From Icerya purchasi (lineage: Eukaryota; Arthropoda; Insecta; Hemiptera; Monophlebidae): a stretch of 64,000 nt of DNA. Each line of letters starts with the position of its first letter. Within the stretch, counting starts at the first letter, position 1. The stretch covers positions 310,076,734-310,140,733 of the forward strand of contig CM077115.1 of assembly GCA_039619475.1 (NCBI GenBank). Reading direction: 5' to 3'. The notes under the pieces were generated by a model that worked only from the letters and a program-made list of their open reading frames with translations, did no database searches and was not told where the DNA came from. Both the position numbers and the translations under genes were made by a program. Below, piece by piece: positions 24,301 through 35,663 of the stretch.

Positions 24301-24470
24301 GCTGGTGGCGAACGGAAAGATTCCAGACAAGGCACTGAGAGGCAGAAGAAGAATTACAATGTTGGATAGGCTGGATAAGATGGTTTAATTGGATGTCGAT
24401 TGCAACCTCCCGCATGGGAAATGCTTACCACTACTACTACTACTACTACTAATAATAATAATAACAACAA
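21304..24470 (+). pseudogene. RTE-clade LINE relic
   Basis: Plus-strand blocks in order: LNIGTWNVRSLNQ-like start (about 21625), LKMDILGISKVRW (21710-21750) and VYAPTNESADEEV, all from the endonuclease; SADCNTDHQFL (22310-22340, terminal His region); an ATGTDGISVQL-like RT block (about 23045); ETQFGFI and AYIDHEKAFDYVEH (23310-23450); KKGVRQSCPLSPRLFN (23580-23635); CYADDRVLI (23705-23730, catalytic Asp pair); and a tail with RISWTEKIKNEEVLRRM (24160-24210). Stops and frameshifts break it into about eight pieces. It ends in ACT and AAT trinucleotide repeats (24425-24465) rather than poly(A), as usual for RTE elements. Confidence 0.85.
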
Positions 24471-24672
24471 GATATATATATATATATATATACAATGGCT
24501 ATCCCGTGGTAACTGAGACTGCGCTTCCCATAGGAATACAACGTGGCCTATCGACTAACGACCAAAGTAGGGTGAATATATAACTCACTGATTATTCACA
24601 GTAGAAATTTGAACATTTTCCGATCATCGAGTGCACTGTTTCAGCGCGGTGAATGAAGGTAGTAAAAGTTTA

Positions 24673-25266
24673 CCCTACGAGTTTTTTGCTTTGCAATATG
24701 TACTTAAAAAATGATCAACGCTTCGTCGTTCGTTATTATGTTCGCCGTGGTTTATCGGCTGGTGACACAGTGAATGAGATGACAGATGTTTATGAAGAAG
24801 AATGCTTATCAAGAGCAACAATATTCCGCTGGCACAAAACCTTCTCAGAGGAGGGCCGTAAATCTGCAGAATTGTTTCCGCACGCTGGCCCATCATGCAC
24901 CACGTCAACAGAATAAAACATAAACACGGTGGCAGTGGCTATTCGTGAAGACCATCATCGTCTCTCAATCCGTGCTCTCGAAAAGTTGATCCCCATATCA
25001 AAAACCACTTTGCATCGCATTTTAAAGGATCATTTGATGCCGCTGTTCACAATGCAGTACAAAATATTCTGAAACGCAATCCTGCAGATGAATTCCGAAA
25101 GACAATTCATGTAAAGTGGCAAGAACGGGTGCAGAGGTGTATCAATTCTGATGGCTGGTATTTTGAAAAAGATAGAGAACGTCATGAAATGGACACCAAT
25201 GTCGAATAAAATTGTAAATTTCTGCAAATTTCTGTAAATATGTGACTTCGAAAAAAACTCGTAGGG
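24673..25266 (+). mobile_element. Internally deleted mariner element
   Basis: Flanked by TA at 24671-24672 and 25267-25268. The termini are CCCTACGAGTTTTTT on both strands. The length, about 594 bp, is less than half that of a full mariner. The interior keeps the 5' part of the transposase and a short 3' segment. Confidence 0.7.
24699..25068 (+). pseudogene. mariner transposase N-terminal half, truncated
   Basis: From ATG 24699 the frame reads KNDQRFVVRYYVRRGLS and later FRWHKTFSEEG, the helix-turn-helix DNA-binding pattern of insect mariners. A stop at about 24914 breaks the frame, which resumes as AVAIREDHHRLSIRALEK and TTLHRILKDH, the linker before the catalytic domain. Near 25045 the sequence jumps to short C-terminal remnants. 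All three catalytic Asp regions (D, D, D34) are absent. In complete relatives the protein binds the terminal repeats and moves the element to TA sites. This copy could be mobilised only in trans, if at all. Confidence 0.7.
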
Positions 25267-25446
25267 TAAAATTTTACTACCCTCATTCAGTGCGCTGTAA
25301 CAGTATACTCGGTGATCGGAAAATGTTCAGATTTCTACTGTGAATAGTGAATGAGTTATATATTCACCCTACTTTGGTCGTTAGTCGATAGATCACGTTG
25401 TATTCCTATAGGAAGCGCAGTCTCAGTTACCACGAAACAGCCACTG

Positions 25447-26116
25447 TATATACTATATATATTTTTAGAAACGGCTTTAACGATTTTGAATAAATTCTAA
25501 GAAAAGAAGAACTGTAAAAGGGGGAGGACCAACATTCGTTTTATCATCGTATTTTTGGGGTTTATTAAAAAGTAAACAGAAAGCTCATTTTCCACGGTAA
25601 AAAATAACAAATGTGTTTACGGCGATAATTAATACGAAGGCATAATATCTTTATTCCGTGATGAAATAAACTACTTACACACACTTTACACAGCGAATTT
25701 AAATGTTACGCCAATTGAAATATATGACGACACGTCATTATAAAGTTATACAGATGATAATTTGCCGTTATTTTTTTGTTTCAACAGAAAAATGAATAAT
25801 GCAATGAATCCCAACACATGGCTTTTGTGTGCATTCTACATGTTTGACCGTTTTTGAAAGATTAATTCGCTGTTTGATTTGCAAGTTTCTGAGTGCATTC
25901 ATCGTTAAATGAGCAATTCTTCTATAACGCAGTTAGTTCTGCAAATGGGTTTAACCTTTTCGATAAAATTCACGTATGCAGTTGTAACTTTCACATCAGG
26001 CGCGTGTGTTATTGTATTTTTAAATATTACCAAACTCGCGGATACTTTAATTAATTTGCTAGTTCGGAATAAAACCGAGCAAAGCTTTTATGTTTTATAC
26101 CCATATGTGCATAGTA
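25447..26116. other. No recognised gene
   Basis: The open frame at 25909-26145 has a hydrophobic stretch but runs into the mariner terminus. I treat it as chance. Confidence 0.45.
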
Positions 26117-27015
26117 TGTCTGAAAAATTTCCGGAACTAATTTAAATAAAAACACATCGTACACGATAAACAAATTTATTGGCATCAGCCCTCTACATAC
26201 AATCCTTCTCTTTACGTATACATTCGTTGTACCGCTTGTACAGCTGAGATCATAAGCTCTAGAAAAACCATAGTGTGGAATCATCTGAAGTTGCTCGGTG
26301 CAATCTTGTTGAATCGCTGCACTATCGTCTTAAAGGTTGCTCTTCATTCTTATTTTGATTTTTGGGAACAGAAAATAGTCTGCTGAGGCCAAATCGGGCG
26401 AATAGGGCGTGTGCGATATTTGTTTTTTTGCGGCGTTGTAACGCGTGTCATGTCGTGCAACAGGGTCCAACTGCCCGAATCGTGATAGTCGGGCCGGATT
26501 CGACGGATTCGTAACAAACGCTTCATTACCTCCGGATAGAATTTTGCATTCACAGTTTGCCCGGCTGAAACAAATTCATGATGAATGAGGCCCTTTGAGT
26601 CGAAGAATGTGATGAGCATTGTCTTCACTTTGGATTTTTGCTGTGGAACTTTCGTGGGTCTTTGAGCTTTCGGGCTTAACTACGCGCGAAGATTGTCGCT
26701 TGGTGTGGTTGCTATATACATATATAGGTGATAGAGAGAGCTTCATCACCGAATGCTTTTTGTATCATCGAAAAAGTTTCTACGGATGATTTATCAAGAA
26801 CTTAACGGCACTTCGTTGTTCTATATCACGAGCTTGCATAAGAGGTTATGAACACACAATACGCAATCGCGCACTACTGGAGAACCAAGAGACTGGCAGT
26901 GCTGGAATTTTCTATACACACTCTTTAGGCTTCGTACTACATACTTCCTTGGTTGAACGGGAGAAGGCGCTACTTCTATCGAGCGTAGAAAATTAGTTCG
27001 GGAACTTTCCAAACA
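26117..27015 (-). mobile_element. Second deleted mariner element
   Basis: TA at 26115-26116 and at 27016-27017. The inverted termini TGTCTGAAAAATTTCCGGAA and (reverse complement) TGTTTGGAAAGTTCCCGAAC match over about 27 bp with several differences. At 899 bp it is shorter than a full mariner, so interior sequence has been lost. It carries a different terminal repeat from the mariner at 24.7 kb, hence a separate family. Confidence 0.75.
26150..26640 (-). pseudogene. mariner transposase C-terminal part, degraded
   Basis: Minus-strand blocks read MLITFFDSKGLIHHEFV and GQTVNAKFYPEVMKRL at 26628-26500, then SGSWTLLHDM at about 26450, and a frame-shifted end with IPHYGFSRAYDL at 26284-26240. They correspond to the second catalytic Asp (F-F-D-S-K-G) block, the central G-Q-T-V-N block, the W-x-L-L-H-D-N region where the expected H-D-N-A is now H-D-M-T, and the C-terminal helix. 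The D34D region that should follow has been lost or scrambled around 26350-26290. Family motifs are from knowledge of insect mariners. Confidence 0.75.
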
Positions 27016-27017
27016 TA

Positions 27018-27480
27018 CTGTCTGTATATAATAACACATATATATACATATATATACTACATACGAGTATGTATATGCTTATGAATGTATTTATGTATGT
27101 ATGTGTGTGTGTTAATATATCATTCCTACGCCAGCATTAATATGAAAAAAAACAAAACGTTATGAATTCACTGCACAAACTAAAATTTAATATTTTTTTT
27201 GAAAATGGCATTGTCAATTGAAATTTACTCTTCTGTAAGTATTACGAAAGAACGACTACTGGCAGGACTGGGAGGAAGTGTTCCTACGACGAATTTTGAA
27301 AGATCGAATTTATATATACATACATATATTTTTTTTCTTTAGATTTCGGTTATATGAACGGACGATGATTGAAATTTTTGATGCCCGAAAAAAAAAAAAA
27401 CAAAAAAAAAAAAACGTTTATAAACGGTTTACAGATAATTATATTTAATTTAATTATTAAACTTTATATTTCAAATGAAT
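27018..27480. other. No gene; A-rich and TA-rich simple sequence
   Basis: Contains TATATACA-type repeats near 27035-27115 and a broken poly(A) at 27388-27414. No motif was seen. Confidence 0.55.
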
Positions 27481-27485
27481 TTTTC

Positions 27486-28010
27486 TTTAATATAGTAAGT
27501 TATAACAAATACAAATGTAAAACGAAACAAATTTAAGAATAAAATGATTGCTTACTTAGAAACGTTTTCGGGTATAAGCCGATGATTCTCTTTCTGTGGA
27601 ACGTTCTGCTTTGTATTCCTGTTTGTTGAGGCTTATCCTGCTCCTTATTGTGCTTCCTATATCCTGTCTTTTCCTTCCCGAATTAATTATTCCCGCTGTT
27701 TGTTCGTTTTTAGCGAAGATTTCTGATCGGATTAAAATATAATAACCGACTTCTTTCCTTACTATTTGTTTCTGGGTAAAGGTGCTTGGTTGACGAGCCC
27801 GAGAAAAAAAAAAAAAAAAAAAACAACAAAAAAAAAACATCATCAGCTAAAAACACAACTCAATATAAATGTGACCAGAAACAAATGATCATATATATTG
27901 TGTTTTTAGCTGATGATGGGTTATACCCGAAAAAGGTTTCTAAGCAATCATTTTATTCTTAAATTTGTTTTTTATATTTGTATTTGTTCTTACTATATTC
28001 TATAATTAAC
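27486..28010. repeat. Inverted repeat around an A-rich loop
   Basis: The left block, about 27490-27586, contains AAGAATAAAATGATTGCTTA and TTCGGGTATAA. It reappears in reverse complement at about 27912-28003. The right arm also has GATGATGGGTTATACCCGAA, a phrase like the 3' ends of some LINE or Penelope-type elements. The loop holds two A-runs (27806-27838). Confidence 0.55.
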
Positions 28011-28639
28011 AAACAGGATGGTAAACGATTCTTTATTGAATTTTTCTTTGTTTTATTTTAAAAATAAATAAAACAACTGAAAAAAGAATATATTTTTATT
28101 ATAATATATCTGATCCACAGGTGGTAGCAATATTTGCATACCACATAATCGGTGTATACAAAATAATTATTATTTTTTTTTTCTCTTTTTCTGTTCAGAT
28201 AGAGATGCTCGACTCTATAAATGGTTATTCGCGTCTTAATTTCCTTTTCTAAAGCGGGAAATTGTATTTGCGCATAGAAGGAGTATAACGTTTTTTCAAT
28301 TTTTTCTTTATTAGTTTAATGTTGTTTTTTTGATGTTTATCTGACGCTAATGACGTATGTGTTGTTGCTTTTTTTTAACTTCGCTGTACCTTGCGGCTTC
28401 TCAGCTACAGTTTCTAATTGTTACTGCTACTATTGATTAATTATTGCGTTTTGTTTTATTATACATAGTCAACGAAATTAAACAAATTGAAAAAGTCCTA
28501 TGTTTTCCAGTTATTGTTGTTTTTTATTATCTCCCTTTTTTCTCTTTTGTTTTTTAACATTTTTTTTTCCATTCAAAAATCGAATGTTAATCATCTGATT
28601 TCTCTTCACCGTCTTTACAGATATCCGATTCAAAAATTT
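28010..28639. other. No recognised gene
   Basis: T-rich sequence. No motif, RNA gene or element end was identified. Confidence 0.5.
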
Positions 28640-30214
28640 TAAAACGTTTCAAATAGACTCCTTGTTATTATTATTTCCATGTTCAGCTAAAAATCGGCTA
28701 AAGTTATAATCGGTATAAAAATGTTTCACTTGTACACTCGTTCTTCGATAAGTGGAACTATTATTTCCCGTTGTGTTACTTTTTGAGTTTTCGATTTATC
28801 GCATCTGAGTTGCCAGAGTCGTGTACCACTTGAATTAATTTTACTGATCTGTTTTCGTAACTTTTTCTTGTCGAATATTTCTTCTTCTTGATTCAATGTT
28901 TTGATTCCGTTTACCGTTTTCAAGTGTCTAATAGGTATCACATTATTCCTGCTATGATGTTGACTGAATTATATACGATATTGTGCGATAACCAGAAATT
29001 ATTAATATTTTCCAATGTAATTTTAACATCTTATTCTTGCCTTTTGTCTCGCAAAACTGGAAAGTATTTACTGTGGAATTCAGTTATTATGGATCTAAAA
29101 ATAGCCTTTGTAAATAGTACTATTTTTATATTTGAAACCGAACATATTTGAATATAGTGATCTTAATTTGAAATTAATCTTAATCTTGTCTATTATCTAT
29201 TCGACAAGTATTTATTAAAATTTAAATTACTGTGTCCATAGTTATTGCCAAGTATTTTATTTCATTTATTTATTTCATCTTTATTTATACATAAAAACGC
29301 TGTTCAATGCAATGTATTATTTTTCCCTGTCCGGTTTTCTACTTATTAGTAGTGCTTGGGTTTTATTTATGTTGTAAGTCTATGTTTAGTATGTTTTCAC
29401 TTAATTGTTTTATTATTTCATTTATTTTGTATACCTTTTCATTTATTCCCGAGACTACATTATATATTCTGCAACGTAAATTATGAACTTCACTCACTGC
29501 TGTATTGAAAAGTACTGGCCAAGAACCGAATCTTGTAATGCTCCTGAGTTGACACTATTGTTATATGGTATTTTATTTCCTTGATTAAATAACCCGATTC
29601 TTCTGTCTGTTAAGTAGTTACGAATTGTATTTTTCGTATTGTACCGGACTTGTATTTATTTTTTTCATAATTTTTAAGATTTCATCAATTTTTATTTGAT
29701 CAAATGCTCCGGATATATCAAAACTGATTAGTAACGTATGTTTCGTTCGTTTTTTTTTTAAATTTTTCCAATAGAAATCACGTAACTTTTTTACTGCAAG
29801 CTCATTTGACTTGTTTTCGAGATATCCAAACTGATTTTCGTTTAAGATTGCTTTTTCTTTTATTTCTGAATCAAGAAAATTTTTTATGATTGTTACATAA
29901 TATATTTTACTTCAAACAGGCAGTAGCGTTATAGGCCTACCATATATTATTTTGGATTTGTTAAGTCTTTTTCAGGTTTGTTTATTATTTTAATTTTTCT
30001 TTGTTTCCAGAAATTAAGGAAAATAATTTAGTTCAATACATTTTTGGTAAACAAATATTTTTTTTCGTCTGCTTTATGAAGAAGTTTAACCGTCTTTTGT
30101 TGGAAATTTTTATTATGATATGCTTTTTTATTGTTCAGTTTTTTGATTACCATAGTGTTAATTCCTTTACACATTAAATATTTAAAGCTTTCACAGTGAT
30201 TACTCATAATAAAT

Positions 30215-30310
30215 AAATTTCGGAAACAACTGCGTGTTTTTAAAAAGATATTTATTCGCTTAACGTTTCGACCAGCTTACACTGGCCATCATCAGAAGCA
30301 AACATTATTA
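30215..30310. repeat. GAAACG-type dispersed sequence inside the old LINE
   Basis: On the minus strand it reads GATGATGGCCAGTGTAAG then CTGGTCGAAACGTTAAGC. GATGATGG...GAAACG phrases are common at 3' ends of insect retroelements. The right arm of the 27.5-28.0 kb inverted repeat has a similar phrase. Nature uncertain. Confidence 0.4.
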
Positions 30311-31522
30311 TTATCCTTTACACGTATTAGAAGAGTTTTATCCGGCTGCAACTTGAGTATTTGGTTTGGAAATAATTCAGCAAAAATTATTTTATGTTTT
30401 TCAATGTTATCATATACCTACAGTGTGCATCCATTTATATTGCATATTCTTTGCTTAGTTATTTCCACATATATTTTATACGGATTGTCTCAGATTGTCG
30501 AGGAGTTAATCAATTCTTTCCCATTTTTCAAACTTCGATGACTGCAGTTCTTTATTCTGTTCTTTCTTCAGTTTTCTATAATTTTAATCCTATGTGATTC
30601 TTCGCTTTGTCATTTGTTTTATTTTTACTTTTCTTTATAGTTTTTTAAGTATCTTTTTAAAACTTTCTAATCTTTCATTCGAATAAGGTTTATCACGAAC
30701 TTTTGTTTTTGTAAGTGAATTGTGGATTAATAAACTTTATTGTGCTCGTAAATTTTATAATCTCGTTCTCTAAATCTTCTTTTTTTTTCCTTTTTTTTTT
30801 TTGGTTACTTTTCTAATGTGTTATATTTTTTGTTTTATTTGAGGTAGAGCATTGATAATTTGTTTTTGAATGATAGTCAATTGTTAGTGCATTTTCATTT
30901 AGTGATGTACTGTCTTTCCTTATTAAGAGCTGTAGCCTGGTTAATTTTTGTGGACAATTATAAAATCAATTATGCTACTCCCATTGTGATTGTTCAAAGT
31001 TTTGAGGCAATAAGGATTACATAGATGTAGAGATCATTACAGGAATTCTTCCAATTGTTCCGCTCTTTTCGTATTATATAATAGTTTACGTGTATGTTGT
31101 TCAAGTATTCGTACAGCGCCGATCGGACATTAAAATCACCTAAAAGCGTATCGGTTTTAATTCTTGAAACTGTGTAATTAAGCGGTTAATTGTTAAAATG
31201 TGTGAAAAACCATACTTTCATTAGGAGAAAAGTATAATTTTCTATTTTAATTGAAATGATATTCTGAGTAGCTTGTATTATGGACAGGGTTTTTATAATT
31301 GTATAAGTTATTGCAATATACGGCTGTGTAATTTCGTCCTGATCGTCGTTTATTGCGTACTGTAGTAAACATACGGTTCCGGTGTTATCGTTAAATCTTG
31401 TTTACTACATATTTGTTAATATTTCATAGTGCTGGATTTCGGTTCTACTTACATTATAAGTAGTAAAATATTACATTTATCTTCCATTAGGTATTATTTA
31501 TTTCGATACTATTCTCTTTAGA

Positions 31523-31846
31523 CAAGGGCGTCGCCAGCCGATGAGCCGGGGAGGGGGGGGGGGGCGGGGGAGAGCAAGATGATAGAAAGAAGATATGAAT
31601 TATAGGAAGAATAAAATTTATAAATTGTAAAGGCTTAATAATTTATTAAACAAGAATATAGAATCTTAATTAAAACATAATTTTCGTGGGTTTCTGGCAA
31701 ATTGTTTTACTACTACTTTATTATAAAAGTCTTCCAAATTGTCCATGATTACGCGCCTATGAATAGACATCACGGCCAGTTGATTAAAAAGTTTCAAGAT
31801 TCCAGGGGGGCAGCTGCCCCCCTGTCTCCCGCTGGCGACGCCCATG
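31523..31846. mobile_element. hAT-type miniature element, family B copy 2
   Basis: The ends CAAGGGCGTCGCCAGC and GCTGGCGACGCCCATG are near-perfect inverted repeats. TCTTTAGA stands on both sides (31515-31522 and 31847-31854), a perfect 8-bp duplication. A poly(G) tract lies near its left end. The interior is homologous, in reverse orientation, to 20791-21058, with about 56 bp extra. Confidence 0.92.
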
Positions 31847-31984
31847 TCTTTAGAGGTGCTTAATTGACGAGATAATTTTGTTATAAATTTTTGTACACCG
31901 AATTTTTGCTGATATCTACTATGTATAGGGGATGCGTTTATTTTCAATTTGCATGTTCATTAAGCCATTTAAATGTCTTCCGTG

Positions 31985-33033
31985 ATGCCACTCGTTAACC
32001 AGACATCGAACAACGCTGATGGTAACGATAAACAGAAACGAAACTCATCGCCACCGACTAACAAATTTACGACGCCTCCGCCGATTTTAGTAAAAGACGT
32101 TAAAAATTATACAGCATTCACCAAGTCTTTAATAAGTTTGACAAATGTCAAATTTACATTGAAATCAACAAACACCGGTATTACTATAAAACCAAGCTCG
32201 CTAGCTTGTTATCGCGCACTGACAAAAGCCCTCCAACAAAATCAATACAAATTTTATACTTTTCAACTATCAGAAGATAGAGCTTTTCGTGTCATTTTAA
32301 AAAATCTTCATCATACAACTAGTTGCGAAGAAATCACGCAAGCATTACAAAATCTAGGTTTCTCTGTTCGTTCTGTATCCAACATAATAAGCAGAAGAAC
32401 AAAATCTCCGCTACCGATGTTCTTTGTAGATCTCAACAAATCTTCAAAAAATTCAGAAATTTTTAAATTAAAACATTTATTACATACAGTGGTAATAATT
32501 GAAGAACCGCGAGTAACTAGGCAATTACTCTCCAGTGCATGCGTTGTCAAAATTTTGGACACACGAAAACTTATTGTAATCGTCCACCTCGATGTGTGAA
32601 ATGCAGCGGTAAACACATAACCGCTGACTGTCCTAAAACATCCGAAGAAAAACCGATATGTCTTTTCTGTCGTGGTGAACACCCTGCCAACTATAAAGGA
32701 TGTGAATATTACCAACAAGAATATAGTAAAAAATTTAAACAGAGTGCAATAAGTAGAACTCTCGAAGCTTCATCATTTAATTTGGCGGACACCAGCACGT
32801 TTCCACCCGTCCATAAGCAATTACCATCAACTTCGTACTCCAATGCTGCTAAAAAATATACCTCGTCTTTTCCTCCGTCTGCATCATCAGTAGTATACAA
32901 TAACAATGCTCCACAACATACAACCGAACAAAAAGGAATTAACGAAACATTAACTTCCTTTCTTAATGAATTTCGAAATTTACTATCACCATTAATATCC
33001 ATGTTAACCAAACTTATGGACAAATTATTATGA
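31985..33033 (+). pseudogene. Jockey ORF1, gag-like zinc-knuckle protein, one frameshift
   Basis: An ATG at 31973 lies in the target duplication, so the element's own start is the ATG at 31985 (MPLVNQ). The first frame ends at 32599 and the second begins in overlap at 32539, so one frameshift joins them. The first part has the LHHTTSCEEITQALQNLGF block that precedes the knuckles in Jockey gags. The second part has successive Cys/His knuckles: C-x2-F-G-H-x4-C, C-x2-C-x4-H-x4-C, and C-x2-C-x3-H-x4-C. In the first knuckle the usual C-x2-C begins MRCQNFGH, with the second Cys replaced. Gag binds element RNA in relatives. The C-terminus stops 3 bases into ORF2's start codon region (ORF2 ATG at 33030). 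Confidence 0.8.
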
Positions 33034-35472
33034 ATTTGAGCCCTATAAGTACAAATTCATTAACAGTAGTATTATGGAATGCTAATGGGATTCAACAGAA
33101 GAAACATGAACTACAGTACTTCTTACAGACCAAAAGAATCGATATTGCCCTACTAACGGAAACTCATGTCGTTCATCCAGCGAGCCTTGAGTTACTAAAT
33201 TACAGATGCTAGCAGGGAACACACCCTTCTGGTACAGCAATGGGAGGTGTTGCTGTACTCGTCAAAAAGAGCATTGACCATCATCTACACTTCGTTCGCC
33301 GAACAGAGGCCTACCAAGCTGTTGCAATTAAAATAAAAACGACTTTTAATGAAACAGTAACTGTCACATCGGTTTATTGCCACCCAAGGTATTACATACC
33401 GAATCAGGAACTCACGGAACTATTTCATCGCCAAGGCAGCAAATTCATTTGTGGAGGTGACTAAAACGCAAAACACCCTCACTGGGGATCAAGAGTTCCA
33501 AATAAACGTGGAGCGCAACTCTTCCAGCTGAATAGAGGGCTGCGCTTCGATGTTGTTTCACCATTTGCACGATATTGATACTGCCGTTAATTATCTAACC
33601 GATATAATACAGGATTGCGCTAAGCAATCAACACGACCTGCAAAGTCCGGTGCTAACACTAGCAGTATATTGCCCATTGAAATACGTGAGCTAATTGCCA
33701 AAAGAAGAAAAGCGCGCAAAAAATGGCAACATAATAGATACCCATCAAATTACCAAACATACCGGGAATTTTGCAGCCAACTAACGAAAACCATAGCACA
33801 CTACAAAAATGAGCGTTATACTCATTACCTTTCCACCCTAACTAATGCCGATGGCTCAATCTGGAAAGCAGCGAAAGTACTAACAAAGAAATGTGTTCCA
33901 TCTTGTCATATTAAAAAAACAAATACAATGTGGGCCAGAACAGATGACGAAAAGGTTAATACTTTTGCCGACTATCTCGAAAATATATTTCAACCTCCTC
34001 CTATGGAAAATCCACAACACACGCAGCAAGTTATACAGTGTAACAATAACGTCATGCAGTATTGTCAAAATTACACATATATTACACCAAATCAGCTTCG
34101 TACGTGCATCAAAAGTTTGCGAAATAATAAAGCTCCGGGAGAAGATGGAATAACAAATGATATCTTGAAGCATCTACCAAAAAGAGGATCTTTACTACTT
34201 TTATATATATACAATTCTATGCTCCGGCTATCGTACTTTCCGACTAGATGGAAAAAATCGGTAACTATACTTATCCATAAACCTGGGAAGCCAGTTACAG
34301 ATGTCTCATCCTATAGACCGATAAGTTTACTGGATACATTTGGAAAAGTGTTCGAAAAATTAATTCAACCACTTCTTTTTAATATGGCGAATGCCTATCT
34401 TCCAAATCATCAGTTCGGGTTCAGACCAAAGCATTCAGCTATTCATCAATGTCACAGGCTCGTTGATGCAATTGAGTCAGTCTTACAGCGTGGAATGTAT
34501 TGCTCGGCAGTGTTCCTTGATGTAGCCAAAGCTTTTGATCGTGTTTGGCACGACGGTTTGCTATACAAAGCCCAGAAGATTTTCCCGATTGAAATATATC
34601 ATCTGCTGAGGTCTTATTTAAGCGGTAGATCATTTCAAATAAAAATAAATGGCGCCTTGTCCAGCGAGCGTCAGATATTAGCATCGGTACCTCAAGGGAG
34701 CGTTCTTGGCCCGCTTCTTTATAACATCTATACAGCTGACCTACCGACTACAATGTTTACATTACAAGCTCTATTTGCGGATGACATTGCTATACTAGCT
34801 GTGCACGAAGATCGTCATGAAGCTTCAAGGTATATTCAACATCATTTATCGTTACTACAAAATTGGGCTCGCAACTGGAGGATCGAAATTAATGAACAAA
34901 AATCTTCACATATCACGTTCACAAATAACCAAGAAACATGTCCTCCAGTTACTTATAACAGCTGTAAAATACCGCAGATACAATCAGTTAAATATTTGGG
35001 ATTAACCTTCGACAAACGCTTAGTATGGAATCTGCATGTAATTAATACGAAGAAAAAATTGAAGTCGCTACTGAGACAATTATATACACTAATAGGAAGA
35101 AAATCCAAACTCAGTCTGAACAATAAAATGTTATTGTATAACACCATCATAGCTCCTGTCTGGAAATACGGTTTAGAAATATATGGATCAGCCGCAAAAA
35201 CGCATCTCAAAAAAATACAGTCGTTCCAGTCGAAGGTACTGAGGATAATAACCAATGTGCCTTATTATGTTCGTAATACTATAATCGAGAATAATCTCAA
35301 CGTTCCTTCAGTGTTGGCGATATACAAGCAGCAATATACCAAAATGCATGCGGCATTCAGCTATAATTTAAACCCATTAATATCGCGTATGAAAACTACC
35401 GGTCTTCCTGACAATCCCGTCAGACGACTAAAGAAAAAACAATGCAGAGATGCGCTTACCGCTCATTATTAA
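33030..35472 (+). pseudogene. Jockey ORF2, endonuclease-reverse transcriptase, partly deleted
   Basis: The ATG at 33030 overlaps the end of ORF1. The endonuclease start is visible (LWNANGIQQKKHEL, LLTETH), then an in-frame stop at about 33210 and another at about 33462, where FICGGD meets a stop instead of the usual G-D-x-N/Y. Around 33560 the sequence jumps to the linker, so the endonuclease C-terminal third with its S-D-H motif is missing. From 33550 to 35472 a single 640-codon frame carries NNKAPGEDGI, YRPISLL, QFGFRPKHS, VFLDVAKAFDRVWH, VPQGSVLGPLLYNIY, LFADDIAILA and VKYLGLTFD. These are the full set of RT blocks, with the FADD catalytic Asp pair intact. No RNase H follows. It cannot make a working full-length protein as it stands. 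Confidence 0.88.
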
Positions 35473-35663
35473 TATTAAAGATAATACCTAAACGCTCAAA
35501 AAAAAAAAAAAAAAAATGGAAAACTAATCTATGACTAGCGGCTTCATCTGTTGGGATGCGCCGTTATCTAGGACACTTAAAATAACTAATGATCACTTGC
35601 GTTGATGACCTATGAGTCGGTATGCAAAAAAAAAAAAAAAAAAAAAAAAAAAATGTCTTCCGT

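Larger units (their letters stand above)
24493..25446. mobile_element. Fold-back element: two ~180-bp inverted arms around a deleted mariner
   Basis: The left arm 24493-24672 and right arm 25267-25446 are imperfect reverse complements along their whole length, beginning CARTGGCTRT at both outer ends. The flanks are TATATATA and TATATACT, an AT-biased 6/8 match. The mariner at 24673-25266 sits exactly between the arms. Either a mariner landed at the centre of a palindromic hAT-like miniature element, or this is one element with very long inverted repeats. Confidence 0.7.
28640..31970 (-). pseudogene. Old LINE ORF2 on the minus strand, interrupted by a miniature element
   Basis: Frame-shifting minus-strand translation gives, from high to low coordinate, an endonuclease start (WLNEHA at about 31955), LLGDFNVRSALYEYL (about 31150-31100), a basic linker (KVRDKPYSNERLESF, about 30700), GRPITLLPV (about 29930), LNENQFGYLENKS (29850-29800), LLISFDISGAFDQIKI (29735-29690, RT block with the first catalytic Asp) and SGALQDSVLGQ-like residues (about 29550-29510). 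Many stops show great age. A hAT miniature element splits the endonuclease (31523-31846). It is probably the downstream half of the element whose ORF1 lies at 35664-36902. An unrelated GAAACGTT-type repeat at about 30215-30310 lies within it. Confidence 0.65.
31984..35650 (+). mobile_element. Jockey-type LINE with 13-bp target duplication
   Basis: AAATGTCTTCCGT occurs at 31971-31983 and again at 35651-35663, directly outside the element, marking a target-site duplication. The 3' end is a long A-run (35625-35650). A second A-run at 35500-35516 is internal to the 3' UTR. The two-ORF layout with gag-like zinc knuckles and no RNase H fits the Jockey clade. It is the best preserved LINE here: 640 codons of RT are uninterrupted. 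It inserted between ORF1 and ORF2 of an older minus-strand LINE. Confidence 0.85.

Noticed and set aside
25909..26145. 78-codon plus frame with hydrophobic N-terminus
   Set aside because: Its end lies inside the mariner terminal repeat, and no family match is recognised.
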